NCBI GenBank assembly: GCA_046726955.1
Contig: JBKPBQ010000590.1
Location: 1-13,334 of the forward strand
Length of the DNA: 13,334 bases
Direction of reading: 5' to 3'
Origin: CAVPGH01 sp046726955
Lineage (GTDB): Bacteria > Acidobacteriota > Vicinamibacteria > Fen-336
Below, in pieces: positions 7,462-13,334 of the stretch (positions within the stretch are counted from its first letter, which is position 1; each line of letters begins with the position of its first letter). The notes beneath the pieces were generated by a model, which ran no database searches, had not been told where the DNA came from, and saw only the letters and a program-made list of their open reading frames with translations. The position numbers and the translations under genes are program-made.

Positions 7462-7838
7462 CGCGCACCTCCAGCCTTGATCACGCCCACCGCTCCCATT
7501 GCAAGACGGGCGCCGAACCGCTTCGAGGTCACGCTAGCCGCAAACGCTGGACTATCAGCAACCTTTAGGCCCCGGAGTTCTTATCCCTGAGACCAAGTCG
7601 ATCGGGTCCTTCAATCGTGAGAGACCCCAGGAGGAAGTGCGAGCGCCAGTCCGGTACCGCCCTGGCTGATTTCCTAGTGTTGCGTACCGGAAGTCGTGTG
7701 CCGAAGGGCGCGCGCGCCTCGCACGCTAGCGCGCGACTGGTTGGTGAATGCCGATGGCGAGCGCGGCGCCTGGGCGCCGGGCTCGCCCAGGCCGGAGCGC
7801 GCGGTGCGAGTGCCGCGCGTCCCAGCCATCACACGACT
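7462..7838. other. Gap between AlpA-type gene and integrase remnant
   Basis: No credible gene is seen in these 377 bases on either strand. The region contains the hairpin at 7756-7787 and a purine-rich AGGAGG-like site near 7627-7633 that is not followed by a recognisable gene. It probably represents decayed mobile-element DNA. Confidence 0.5.
7756..7787. repeat. Long perfect-like inverted repeat
   Basis: The arms run 7756-7770 and 7773-7787 and pair over 15 positions with one G-G mismatch (7763/7780), leaving a two-base centre. The core is GGCGCC on both sides. No T-run follows, so an intrinsic terminator is not obvious. It lies within the decayed island. Confidence 0.6.
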
Positions 7839-8326
7839 TCAGTTACGAGACAAGGTGGTTGGCCGCCATGGAGCCGATGTTCGGGCTTGAACCGAAAACT
7901 TGCTGATTCCGAATCGCTGAGATGGTATCGAGCGAGTGTAGTTCACAAGACCAGAGCTGACCGAACCAGGCGGAGCCCTGGTCGGCTCGACTTGCGTACG
8001 AGCCGCGTAAAGATGGTCACACCACTTGATGAGTGCCTGGCGTTTCTCGGCCACATAGTGGTAACGGTTGTAGACTTCCCCATCTCGGCCTCACCAGGCA
8101 GCTTGTGGTCCATCACCTTGGCGATGACGAAGGGGGTGATGCCGAGGTCCTCGGCCATCCTGGTGGCCACCGTCCGCCGGATGTCGCGGATCTGGAAGTC
8201 CACGCCCGAGCGCTCGCGGATTCGTTCGAAGCTCTTCTGCGGGTTGTGGAGACAGCGTTCCTCGTCGAGCTGGTGCCGGCGGGGACTGCCGCCGGGGAAG
8301 ACGAACCGGCTATGTCCGGAGAACGT
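7839..8326 (-). pseudogene. Tyrosine recombinase (phage-type integrase), C-terminal part with frameshift
   Basis: The minus strand from 8326 reads RFVFPGGSPRR, then NPQKSFERIRERSG, then FQIRDIRRTVATRMAEDLG, then VIAKVMDHKLPG, the catalytic domain of a tyrosine recombinase. After one missing base in the G run at 8081-8078 the other frame continues EVYNRYHYVAEKRQALIKW, with the catalytic Tyr at 8072-8070. In the usual HxLRRT box the first His is replaced by Arg (RDIRRT). The N-terminal arm-binding and core-binding domains are missing: coding sequence ends near 8326, just before a tRNA 3'-end-like sequence. Homology becomes unclear below about 7985, although the frame is open to 7839. It is very unlikely to be active. 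Confidence 0.75.
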
Positions 8327-8328
8327 CT

Positions 8329-8363
8329 CTGGGTTCTAGGTTCGAGTCCTAGGCGGGTCACCA
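8329..8363 (+). other. tRNA 3'-end fragment, candidate attachment site
   Basis: CTAGG and CCTAG (8336-8340, 8348-8352) form a five-base-pair stem around the loop TTCGAGT, a canonical T arm. It is followed by seven bases (GCGGGTC), a discriminator A and CCA at 8361-8363. The 5' acceptor strand, D arm and anticodon arm are not found upstream, where integrase coding sequence lies. A partial tRNA 3' end next to an integrase is the normal look of an attL/attR site. The isotype cannot be assigned. Confidence 0.55.
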
Positions 8364-8385
8364 GCTTACAGACTCAAGTGGCGCC

Positions 8386-8407
8386 GGCGTGAGCATGGCG
8401 TGAGCAC
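8386..8407 (+). repeat. Tandem 11-base direct repeat
   Basis: Two adjacent copies of GGCGTGAGCAY (8386-8396 and 8397-8407) differ only in the last base. They lie between the tRNA-like fragment and the AbiJ-type gene. They could be arm-type integrase or AlpA binding sites, or a chance duplication. Confidence 0.4.
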
Positions 8408-8457
8408 GGCATCGCACGGCGCATGCCCGGAGGCAGGGCCACGGATTAGACCCAGGT

Positions 8458-9309
8458 GACTACACCCGCTTCTCAGACCGGATTGGCGTTACCGAGCCGC
8501 GCCAAACGCTGCAGGTCGGTGACATCGACCCCGTCCTTCGGAACGTCCTTTGGAACTGGATGTGCGATCTCCTCAGCGCGAAGAAGCCGGGTGAGCAGTC
8601 GAAGTGGCCGGATATTACGAAGGTACTCGCGCAGCGCTTCTTCAAGGTCCCTCTTGACGACGTCCCCTTTACTGCACCTTCCGCCGCGCGGCTTTGGCTC
8701 AGAAGGCTCTACGCCGAGCTTGCGTAGTACGAGGTCTACAACCTGGTGGAGTTTCTTGTAACTCAGACGAACTCCTTATTGGGCTATAGAGACGCAGCCT
8801 TCCTCCACCGCGTGGTCAACTCGATCCTCGAGGAAGAGCTGTCAGCCTACAATGGGCACCTTGCGCCGATCTCGAGTGCGAGCGAGGTTGTGGCGATCGA
8901 CGAAGCGCTCCGTGCCGCGCGTAGCAATGGGCTCCTCGGTGTGGTAACGCATATTGACTCCGCGCTCTCCCTTCTTGGCCGCAAGCCTGACCCGGACTAC
9001 CGAAACGCAGTCAAGGAATCTATCAGCGCAGTAGAGTCGGCAGGTCGCCAGATCGCTGGCGAAGAGGGTGAACTCAAGAAAGCGCTGCTTGCTCTCGGAA
9101 AGAAGGGTGCGAAACTACACGGCGCCCTACGGGAAGGATTCCTCAACCTCTATGGATACACGAGCGATGGTGACGGGATTCGGCATGCCATCATGGACGA
9201 GCCGACGGTCGGGTTCGATGAAGCCAAGTACATGCTTGTAACGTGCTCCGCGTTCGCTACGTTCCTGATGAGCAAAGCCGCAGCGACGGGACCCCTGCCG
9301 GCCAAGTAG
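8458..9309 (+). pseudogene. AbiJ-NTD4-type abortive infection protein, interrupted by an amber codon
   Basis: One frame reads TRFSDRIGVTEPRQTLQ and NVLWNWMCDLL, the typical opening of AbiJ N-terminal domain 4 proteins, then a TAG at 8725-8727, then YEVYNLVEFL and a long C-terminal domain with EEELSAYNGHLAPI, PDYRNAVKESISAVE, LREGFLNLYGYTSD and GIRHAIMDEPTVGFDEAKYML. It ends at TAG 9307-9309. This is the usual two-part architecture of these defence proteins, whose C-terminal part is thought to be HEPN-like. The TAG probably replaced a Trp or similar codon before YEVY. No ATG, GTG or TTG lies in frame between the upstream TGA (8401-8403) and the conserved start, so the start is also lost. A GTG at 8746 could express only the C-terminal domain. 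Confidence 0.72.
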
Positions 9310-9521
9310 GTCACTTCCGAAGCCGTCCTAATCCCCCCGCGCCGCGCCCGCCCATGCCGCTACCCTGCCATCGGCGCTTACGCGTAGGACAACGCGTGTA
9401 ATATGAGAGCCGCCACCGGACCTATCTTCAAGAGGTGTGGAAATGGGGTGATGGCGGTGTAGCCTTCCGGGCTGACCAAGCCGGCCCCCCAATGGGGGAC
9501 CACGGACGGAGGACACCGCCG
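9310..9521. other. Leader region of an IS256-type insertion sequence remnant
   Basis: No gene is seen. The stretch carries TACGCGTA (9379-9386) and a second ACGCGT (9392-9397) followed by TAATATGAG, which may be the left terminal inverted repeat of the element. GGCGGTGT (9453-9460) is matched in reverse by ACACCGCC (9513-9520), just before the probable transposase start, and CCCCC/GGGGG around AAT forms a small hairpin near 9486-9498. Such structured leaders precede many IS transposase genes. Confidence 0.4.
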
Positions 9522-9675
9522 ATGTGGATGATAGACGCGAAGGGCATAGGTCAAGACCGGAGTGGACGGCGCTGGAGAAGTGGGCGCGTGTTCAGGTCCA
9601 AGGGTTCGTGCAAGAGGTGTCAAACGCGGAGGTGACGGAACTGCTGGGGACGGAGAAGGCGGAGCCACGGACGCC
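9522..9675 (+). pseudogene. IS256/Mutator-type transposase, N-terminal stub
   Basis: From about 9560 the frame reads PEWTALEKWARVQVQGFVQE, then EVTELLGTEKAEPR, which matches the N-terminus of IS256-family (Mutator-like) transposases, where a PGYRNGY motif normally follows. Here that motif and the DDE catalytic domain are absent and the sequence becomes unrelated after about 9675. The likely original start (ATG at 9522 or 9529, MWMIDAKGIGQD) is in a different frame, so a frameshift near 9550 is probable. It is a dead remnant. No right-hand inverted repeat was found. Confidence 0.6.
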
Positions 9676-9765
9676 CCGAGCGTTGTGCGCCTCCGCCGCT
9701 TTGCCGGCCCGGCCTCGTGCAGGCCAGCCACCACCACCGCGCGCCTATCAGCCGATGTGTAGACC

Positions 9766-10620
9766 ATGAGCTCTCGTCCGGCGTTCGTGGTTGACTGGGG
9801 CCGCATGGTGCGGCTGCTGATGATTGGTGCAGCGGCCTGGTTCCCGGCCATGATCGGGCTCTTTCTGCATGGTCTTGGGGTGATCCCGTTCGCTCTGAGC
9901 GTGGGCCTGGGCTTTGCTGGCTCATTGGCGGCTCTCGTGATGGTAGCGAGCAGGACGATTAAGCGCCGGCGGAAGCCCCTCGCCACCGTTACCCACGCAG
10001 CCTCGCTGGGAAAGCCGATCTGGAGCCAGGTTGCCAATCCACGTGCCAATCATGCCAACCGTTGGGCGATGTATGACGATCTGAGTGCCTGGCTTGCGAA
10101 GCAGGACTGGTCAGGGAAACGGGTGGGTGAGTTCGGGGGTTCGAACGACATCTTGCGCGCTTTCATGCCAGTTGCGGAGTACCGACTGATGCAGTATCCG
10201 GAGTACGACCTTCAGAACCTCCACGGCATCGCCGACGACATCTTCGACCTTGTCATTCTCGATCAGACGCTCGAGCACCTGCCCCAACCGGAACGAGCGC
10301 TTGCAGAAGTGCGACGAGTCCTCAAGCGTGGCGGTGCCGCCATAGTGACGACGCCGTTCTTGGTTCCCGTCCACCAGGGAACTGGCTACGGCGACTACTA
10401 TCGCTGGACCCCGGATGGCCTCGCTCTCACTCTGCAACGCGCGGGTTTTGATGCTGAGGTACGCATGTGGGGAAACCGGAGAGCGGCAGCGGCCCTGCTG
10501 GATGACATGTACATGAGTGCGGACACAGCCCTACGCCGAGGCATCACGGTTTCCTCAGAAGGTACTGAGGCGGATTTCCCCATTACGGTCTGGGCACTCG
10601 CTGTAGCACGAAAGGACTGA
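9766..10620 (+). CDS. Membrane-anchored class I SAM-dependent methyltransferase
   Basis: A 284-residue protein. Residues 15-38 and 39-61 are two hydrophobic helices, followed by a basic stretch (KRRRK, 66-70), so the catalytic part is probably tethered on the cytoplasmic side. The C-terminal domain has the methyltransferase-11 pattern: RVGEFGGSND (119-128) in the place of motif I, DLVILDQTLEHLPQPERAL (161-179), and VRRVLKRGGAAIVTTPF. Then comes DYYRWTPDGL, common in methyltransferases of glycan or secondary-metabolite clusters. Motif I lacks the full GxGxG, which is unusual. No Shine-Dalgarno sequence is seen before the ATG, so a start at Met14 (9805) is possible. Its base composition is less GC-rich than the operon at the left. 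The substrate is unknown. Confidence 0.82.
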   Translation: MSSRPAFVVDWGRMVRLLMIGAAAWFPAMIGLFLHGLGVIPFALSVGLGFAGSLAALVMVASRTIKRRRKPLATVTHAASLGKPIWSQVANPRANHANRWAMYDDLSAWLAKQDWSGKRVGEFGGSNDILRAFMPVAEYRLMQYPEYDLQNLHGIADDIFDLVILDQTLEHLPQPERALAEVRRVLKRGGAAIVTTPFLVPVHQGTGYGDYYRWTPDGLALTLQRAGFDAEVRMWGNRRAAAALLDDMYMSADTALRRGITVSSEGTEADFPITVWALAVARKD

Positions 10621-10631
10621 CACTGCGAGAT

Positions 10632-11131
10632 TCAGACTTCGAAGCCGGGGGTGGTCCGTTCGGTCCGAGACACACGCATCAGGCTCGTGGGATTGTCCTC
10701 GTAATAGAGGCCTGCCTCGTCGAACGTCGGCCAACCACAAACCCGCTCGTCTGCAGCGGCACGCCCGCCGTCGGCATCGAGAGGCGGTAGGATCCCCTAG
10801 AGGCCCAAGACGTCGCTCGATGCCCGGAGCGACGTGCACTGGCGTGGACCCAGCACCTCAAGAAGGATCTCGCCTGGGTCAAAGGGGGGCTCGCAGCCCA
10901 TGAGACTCCACTGGCTCGAGAACGTGCCGTCCCCCGATAGCTCTCGACACCGGCTCGATTAAGGATCGCCCGCCCGATCGCTTGGGCCGCAACGAGGGTC
11001 TCTCGGCGTGAGCCGGTGTAGTCCCGTAGCCGCACGAGAGCGGCCGACCGTCCAAGCTCGCCGCCTTTTGCGTCGGCTGCGGCGGAACCGTGGGTGATCG
11101 GCCAATGTGCCCTCCCTCGACGGGCTGACAT
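10632..11131 (-). pseudogene. Probable secreted protein of unknown function, frameshifted and with an amber stop
   Basis: The minus strand gives LVRLRDYTGSRRETLVAAQ and AIGRAILNRAGVE in one frame, then, after a one-base loss in the run at 10931-10935, DGTFSSQWSLMGCEPPFDP and GEILLEVLGPRQC, a TAG at 10799-10797, and GILPPLDADGGRAAADERV to FEV and TGA at 10634-10632. The layout resembles small secreted proteins I remember with an 'AQ...ILxxAGVE...C...LVLRIL...LG' pattern, but I cannot name the family. A possible start is ATG 11131. The short Ala-rich region after it may be a damaged signal peptide. It is transcribed divergently from the winged-helix fragment. Confidence 0.5.
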
Positions 11132-11175
11132 GGCGGATGACCAGGCCAGGGTGTACCCTTCCGGCGGTCACGCTC

Positions 11176-11400
11176 GTGGTGGAGGCGTCGCACCGGCCGC
11201 CTGCGCTCGTCCGGTTCGGCACATTCGAGGCGGATCTGCGCTCAGGCGAGCTGCATCGAGCCGGACGGAAGGTACACGTCCAGGAGCAGCCCTTTCAGAT
11301 CCTGGTCGCGCTCCTCGAGAAGCCGGGCCAGCTGGTGACCCGGGAGGAACTGCATAAGAAGCTGTGGCCAGCCGTGGCGGAGATCCTCCTCGCGGCTTGA
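11176..11400 (+). pseudogene. Winged-helix (Trans_reg_C) regulator, truncated
   Basis: The frame reads VRFGTFEADLRSGELHRAGR, then VQEQPFQILVALLEKPGQLV and TREELHKKLWP, the first two thirds of an OmpR/CadC-type winged helix as found at the N-terminus of large regulators with TolB or TPR sensor parts. After WPA (11371-11373) the usual continuation (DTFVDF..., the recognition helix and wing) is missing and a TGA follows at 11398-11400. The start is unsure: GTG at 11176 or 11179, or ATG at 11137, and none has a good Shine-Dalgarno. Without the recognition helix it cannot bind DNA in the normal way. It collides with the truncated ThuA-like gene. Confidence 0.65.
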
Positions 11401-12170
11401 GCCGAGCGCGGGATCCCAGTTGTAGTCCGCGAAGTGGTGGAAACTCGATTCCGCGACCGCGCGCCCCAGACGGCTGCCCCGCCCGTCCACCGAGCGCTCG
11501 AAAGCGACGACGAGGTTGAACTCCCGCCCGGTCGTTTGGCTGCGACCCTTCGCAATCACCCGGGCGCTCGCATCTCCCGGAGGAGCGTCGACCGCCCCTT
11601 CATGGGGGTGCGCCGGGAAGAACTCGATCGAGCCGGCAGGGGACCCGGCGCGCACGAGCTCGTGGAGCGGCTCGACGACGGTGACCATCTGGAAATCGCC
11701 GTTGCGGCCGGAGTGGTAGTTCGGCCAGGAGATTGCCGGGGTCTCCTCATCATCGGGGGCGCGTCGCTCGCCGTCGAGCTCGGGGTTCTTTCTCTGGAAG
11801 TGGTGCGCCGCGCCCACACCGGCGAGGGCGCACAGCGAGGACCCCATGTCCTGGTGGTCGCGTGTCGACAGGATGCCGCCCCCCCGCAGCCGGAATCGGG
11901 TGATGCCCGAGCAGTCGGCAGCCGTCAGTCCATCCCCCTCGTCGAGGGCGAACAGCCAGAGTTCGTCGAAGTCGGACTCGTGCAACGTCGAAAGCACCGG
12001 GTCGGGTGCCGAAGTATCGGGGCCCGGTCCCGCGCGACGACATCGAAGCGGAGCCCGGCTTCGTCGATCGAGGCCAGCTCTCTTCGCATCAGCGTAAGAC
12101 TTTCGATCGACCAGTTGTCGGCCTGTCGCGGAGTCGTCGTTTGCACCAGGATCTTCAGCGTCCGGGCCAT
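11401..12170 (-). pseudogene. ThuA-like (trehalose-utilisation type) protein, frameshifted and truncated
   Basis: The ATG at 12170 (GGAG just upstream) begins MARTLKILVQTTTPRQADNW, the usual flavodoxin/glutamine-amidotransferase-like first strand. The frame breaks at the GGGG run 12019-12022; with one base added it reads DRAPDTSAPDPVLSTLHESD, then DELWLFALDEGDGL, FRLRGGGILSTRDHQDMGSS, VVAFERSVDGRGSRLGRAV and SSFHHFADYNWDPALG. FHHFADYNWD is characteristic of a ThuA-like subgroup. Homology ends at 11401 and the normal C-terminus is missing. ThuA proteins are related to class I glutamine amidotransferases but their reaction is poorly known. It lies 21 bases after the HD-domain gene in the same direction, so they were probably one operon. 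Confidence 0.72.
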
Positions 12171-12191
12171 CACTCCGTCTCCGCCGCGCCG

Positions 12192-12875
12192 TCACTCCGC
12201 GAAAGGAGCGTTCATCAAGACGTCCACGGCCGACGCCGGTTTGTAGCCGGGCACGAATCGCTCCCCGAAATCGCGCGCGAAGTTGTCGTAGGTCGTCTCG
12301 GGGCGCGCCTTTACGAGGCCGCAAACGGCATCCGTGAAGCGCCGCTTCATGTCGAGGCGGGGGAATGCGCCTAGGATGGCGGCCATCTCGTCGGAGGGGA
12401 ATTGGTCGTACTGGAAGCCGGCCCAGTCGAGACCGATGCCGGCCGTGCCCAGAGCCACCTCGGCCTCCTTGAAGGAGCTGATCGACGGCGTCGAGTTCAA
12501 GGCCACGCTGTCCCAGACGAGCTGCGACCGGCGGTCGTCGAAGCCTTGCTCACGCGCGAATGCTCGCGCACTGTCGGCCGCCTCCACCTCGAACCGCCTC
12601 GGACCCTTGAAATCCTTCGTCAGCGTCAGGTCGTGCAGCAACGTTCCGACCGCGAGGACCTCCCCATCATGGGCGATGGACTTCAATTGCGCTATCCGCG
12701 CGGCAAACAACCATGAGCGGACGGCGTGATTGAAGAGGTAGGGCTCGGAATCGGCTCGAGCGCGCTCCAGGGCGAGCGCGATCACGGGCGTGTCCGGCAC
12801 GGTGATGCCGGCGAGGACGCGATTCTGGCCCGATGAGGGCGGAGAGACCACTCGAGCGGCTCCAGTTCCAGTCAT
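12192..12875 (-). CDS. HD-domain protein (cyanamide-hydratase-like)
   Basis: A 227-residue protein starting at the ATG at 12875, with GGAGGAG seven bases upstream. The HD metal-site residues are H50 in YLFNHAVRSWLF and H81-D82 in VGTLLHDLTLT, in the layout of the cyanamide-hydratase-like HD branch, which also has a RFEVEAADSARAF segment as here. In that branch a further His is usual in a motif like ALHTSP; here it is ALNSTPSI (N127), so one expected His is replaced. PEVALVHAG-like sequence is seen as EVALGTAGIGLDWAG. It may hydrate a nitrile-type small molecule or hydrolyse a phosphate ester; the sequence does not decide. The protein is complete and cytoplasmic, and precedes the ThuA-like gene. 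Confidence 0.85.
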   Translation of the reverse strand: MTGTGAARVVSPPSSGQNRVLAGITVPDTPVIALALERARADSEPYLFNHAVRSWLFAARIAQLKSIAHDGEVLAVGTLLHDLTLTKDFKGPRRFEVEAADSARAFAREQGFDDRRSQLVWDSVALNSTPSISSFKEAEVALGTAGIGLDWAGFQYDQFPSDEMAAILGAFPRLDMKRRFTDAVCGLVKARPETTYDNFARDFGERFVPGYKPASAVDVLMNAPFAE

Positions 12876-12947
12876 GACCTTCTCCTCCGTGAGTGGCAAC
12901 GCAATTCAGCTCCAGCGGTTACGACGCACGACCATCTCGGTCGAGTT

Positions 12948-12984
12948 GGCCGGACGCTCCCGGTGTGCAGAGGAGCGCCCGGCC
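12948..12984 (-). terminator. Hairpin between alpha/beta hydrolase and HD-domain gene
   Basis: Arms 12948-12960 and 12972-12984 pair over 13 positions with one A-C mismatch around an 11-base loop. It starts 16 bases after the hydrolase stop on the minus strand. No T-run follows, so termination would be inefficient or Rho-dependent; it may separate the hydrolase from the HD gene. Confidence 0.45.
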
Positions 12985-12999
12985 CCACGCATCCGGTCG

Positions 13000-13334
13000 T
13001 CACGGCCGTGGGTGGGGGCCCTTTGCCGCAGCTGCTCCGGACACCTTTTGTGCTTTGACGCCGACCGACTCGCCGCGAAGGAAGGCCAGCAAGTCACGGT
13101 TGACCTCGTCCGCATTCGTGGCCGTCAGGCCGTGCGGATAGCCGGGATAGTAGATTTCGGTCTCGCCCTTGATGAGCCGGGCCGACTTCTTCGCCGAATC
13201 ATGGACGGGGACGACCTGATCGTCTTCACCGTGCATCACCAGGGTCGGGACGTCGAACTTCTTGAGGTCTTCGGTGAAGTCCGTTTCGGAAAAGGCCTTG
13301 ATGCATTCGTATGCGTTCTTGAGGCCGGACTGCA
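13000..13334 (-). CDS. Alpha/beta hydrolase (non-haem haloperoxidase/esterase type), C-terminal part
   Basis: The gene enters from the right edge of the window; only about 111 C-terminal residues are present. The order AFSETDFTEDLKKFDVPTLV, MHGEDDQVVPVHDSAKKSA, and YYPGYPHGLTATNADEVNRD is that of the cofactor-free haloperoxidase/arylesterase branch of alpha/beta hydrolases. The acidic catalytic residue is in HGEDDQVVP and the catalytic His in YPHGL. The nucleophile Ser and the N-terminal strands lie outside the window. The last 20 residues after FLRGE are a non-conserved Ala/Lys/Pro tail that is longer than usual. It may be an esterase or perhydrolase; peroxidase activity in this family is often a side reaction. 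Confidence 0.88.
   Translation of the reverse strand, partial: QSGLKNAYECIKAFSETDFTEDLKKFDVPTLVMHGEDDQVVPVHDSAKKSARLIKGETEIYYPGYPHGLTATNADEVNRDLLAFLRGESVGVKAQKVSGAAAAKGPHPRP

Noticed and set aside
7869..7950. Complete tRNA gene on the minus strand
   Set aside because: Only the T arm and 3' end fit; the 5' acceptor strand and D arm do not match, so no tRNA gene was called.
8113..8361. Minus-strand open frame beginning TRLGLEPRTQ
   Set aside because: This opening is the usual artefact of reading the antisense of a tRNA 3' end; the rest is out of frame with the integrase.
8456..8761. Plus-strand 101-codon open frame from a GTG
   Set aside because: It is one frame off the conserved AbiJ-type reading and has Ser/Arg-rich shadow composition.
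9378..10049. 223-codon open frame on the minus strand
   Set aside because: Antisense to the methyltransferase N-terminus and IS remnant; no motif and no start signal.
11434..12246. 270-codon open frame on the plus strand
   Set aside because: Antisense to the ThuA-like gene, which has clear family motifs on the other strand.
1..13334. CRISPR array or rRNA
   Set aside because: No regularly spaced repeats and no rRNA-like conserved blocks were seen on either strand.

Overview
The window is high-GC bacterial DNA, with Shine-Dalgarno-led genes, twin-arginine (Tat) signal peptides and many family types common in soil Acidobacteriota and similar lineages: a Tat-exported xylose-isomerase-like TIM barrel, a ThuA-like protein, a truncated winged-helix (Trans_reg_C) regulator and an AlpA/tyrosine-integrase island. 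The lineage is an inference from gene content only.

Layout. 1-831: a possible gene tail, then a minus-strand chimeric pseudogene that joins the N-terminal part of an MprF/lysylphosphatidylglycerol-synthetase-type membrane protein to the C-terminal part of an NmrA-like NAD(P)-binding protein. 966-3331: a tight plus-strand operon of a Tat-exported TIM-barrel isomerase-like protein, a cytoplasmic sugar isomerase/epimerase and a Tat-exported protein of unknown function, ending in a hairpin at 3333-3359. 3363-3963: a broken class A-type beta-lactamase-like gene. 3950-5966: a minus-strand pair of exported cupin and APC-type amino acid permease. 6037-7017: a divergent aldo/keto reductase with a complete catalytic tetrad.

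7186-9700 is a decayed mobile or defence region: an AlpA-type excisionase/regulator, a strong hairpin, a frameshifted tyrosine recombinase, a tRNA 3'-end-like sequence that may be an attachment site, an AbiJ-NTD4-type abortive-infection gene cut by an amber codon and lacking a start, and the N-terminal stub of an IS256-type transposase. 9766-10620 is an intact methyltransferase with an N-terminal membrane anchor. 10632-12170 is again decayed: a probable secreted protein pseudogene, a truncated winged-helix regulator and a frameshifted ThuA-like gene that meet head-on at about 11373-11401. 12192-13334 holds an intact HD-domain protein and the C-terminal part of an alpha/beta hydrolase.

The intact genes suggest peripheral carbohydrate and small-molecule metabolism. 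The striking feature is the density of broken genes. All four internal stop codons are TAG, and four of the frameshifts sit in runs of four or five identical bases. Real decay is the simplest reading, but assembly error at homopolymers, and less likely amber recoding, should be excluded before these genes are called dead. No clearly new system is established. The best candidates for follow-up are the Tat/epimerase operon with its unknown third gene and the AbiJ-bearing island.
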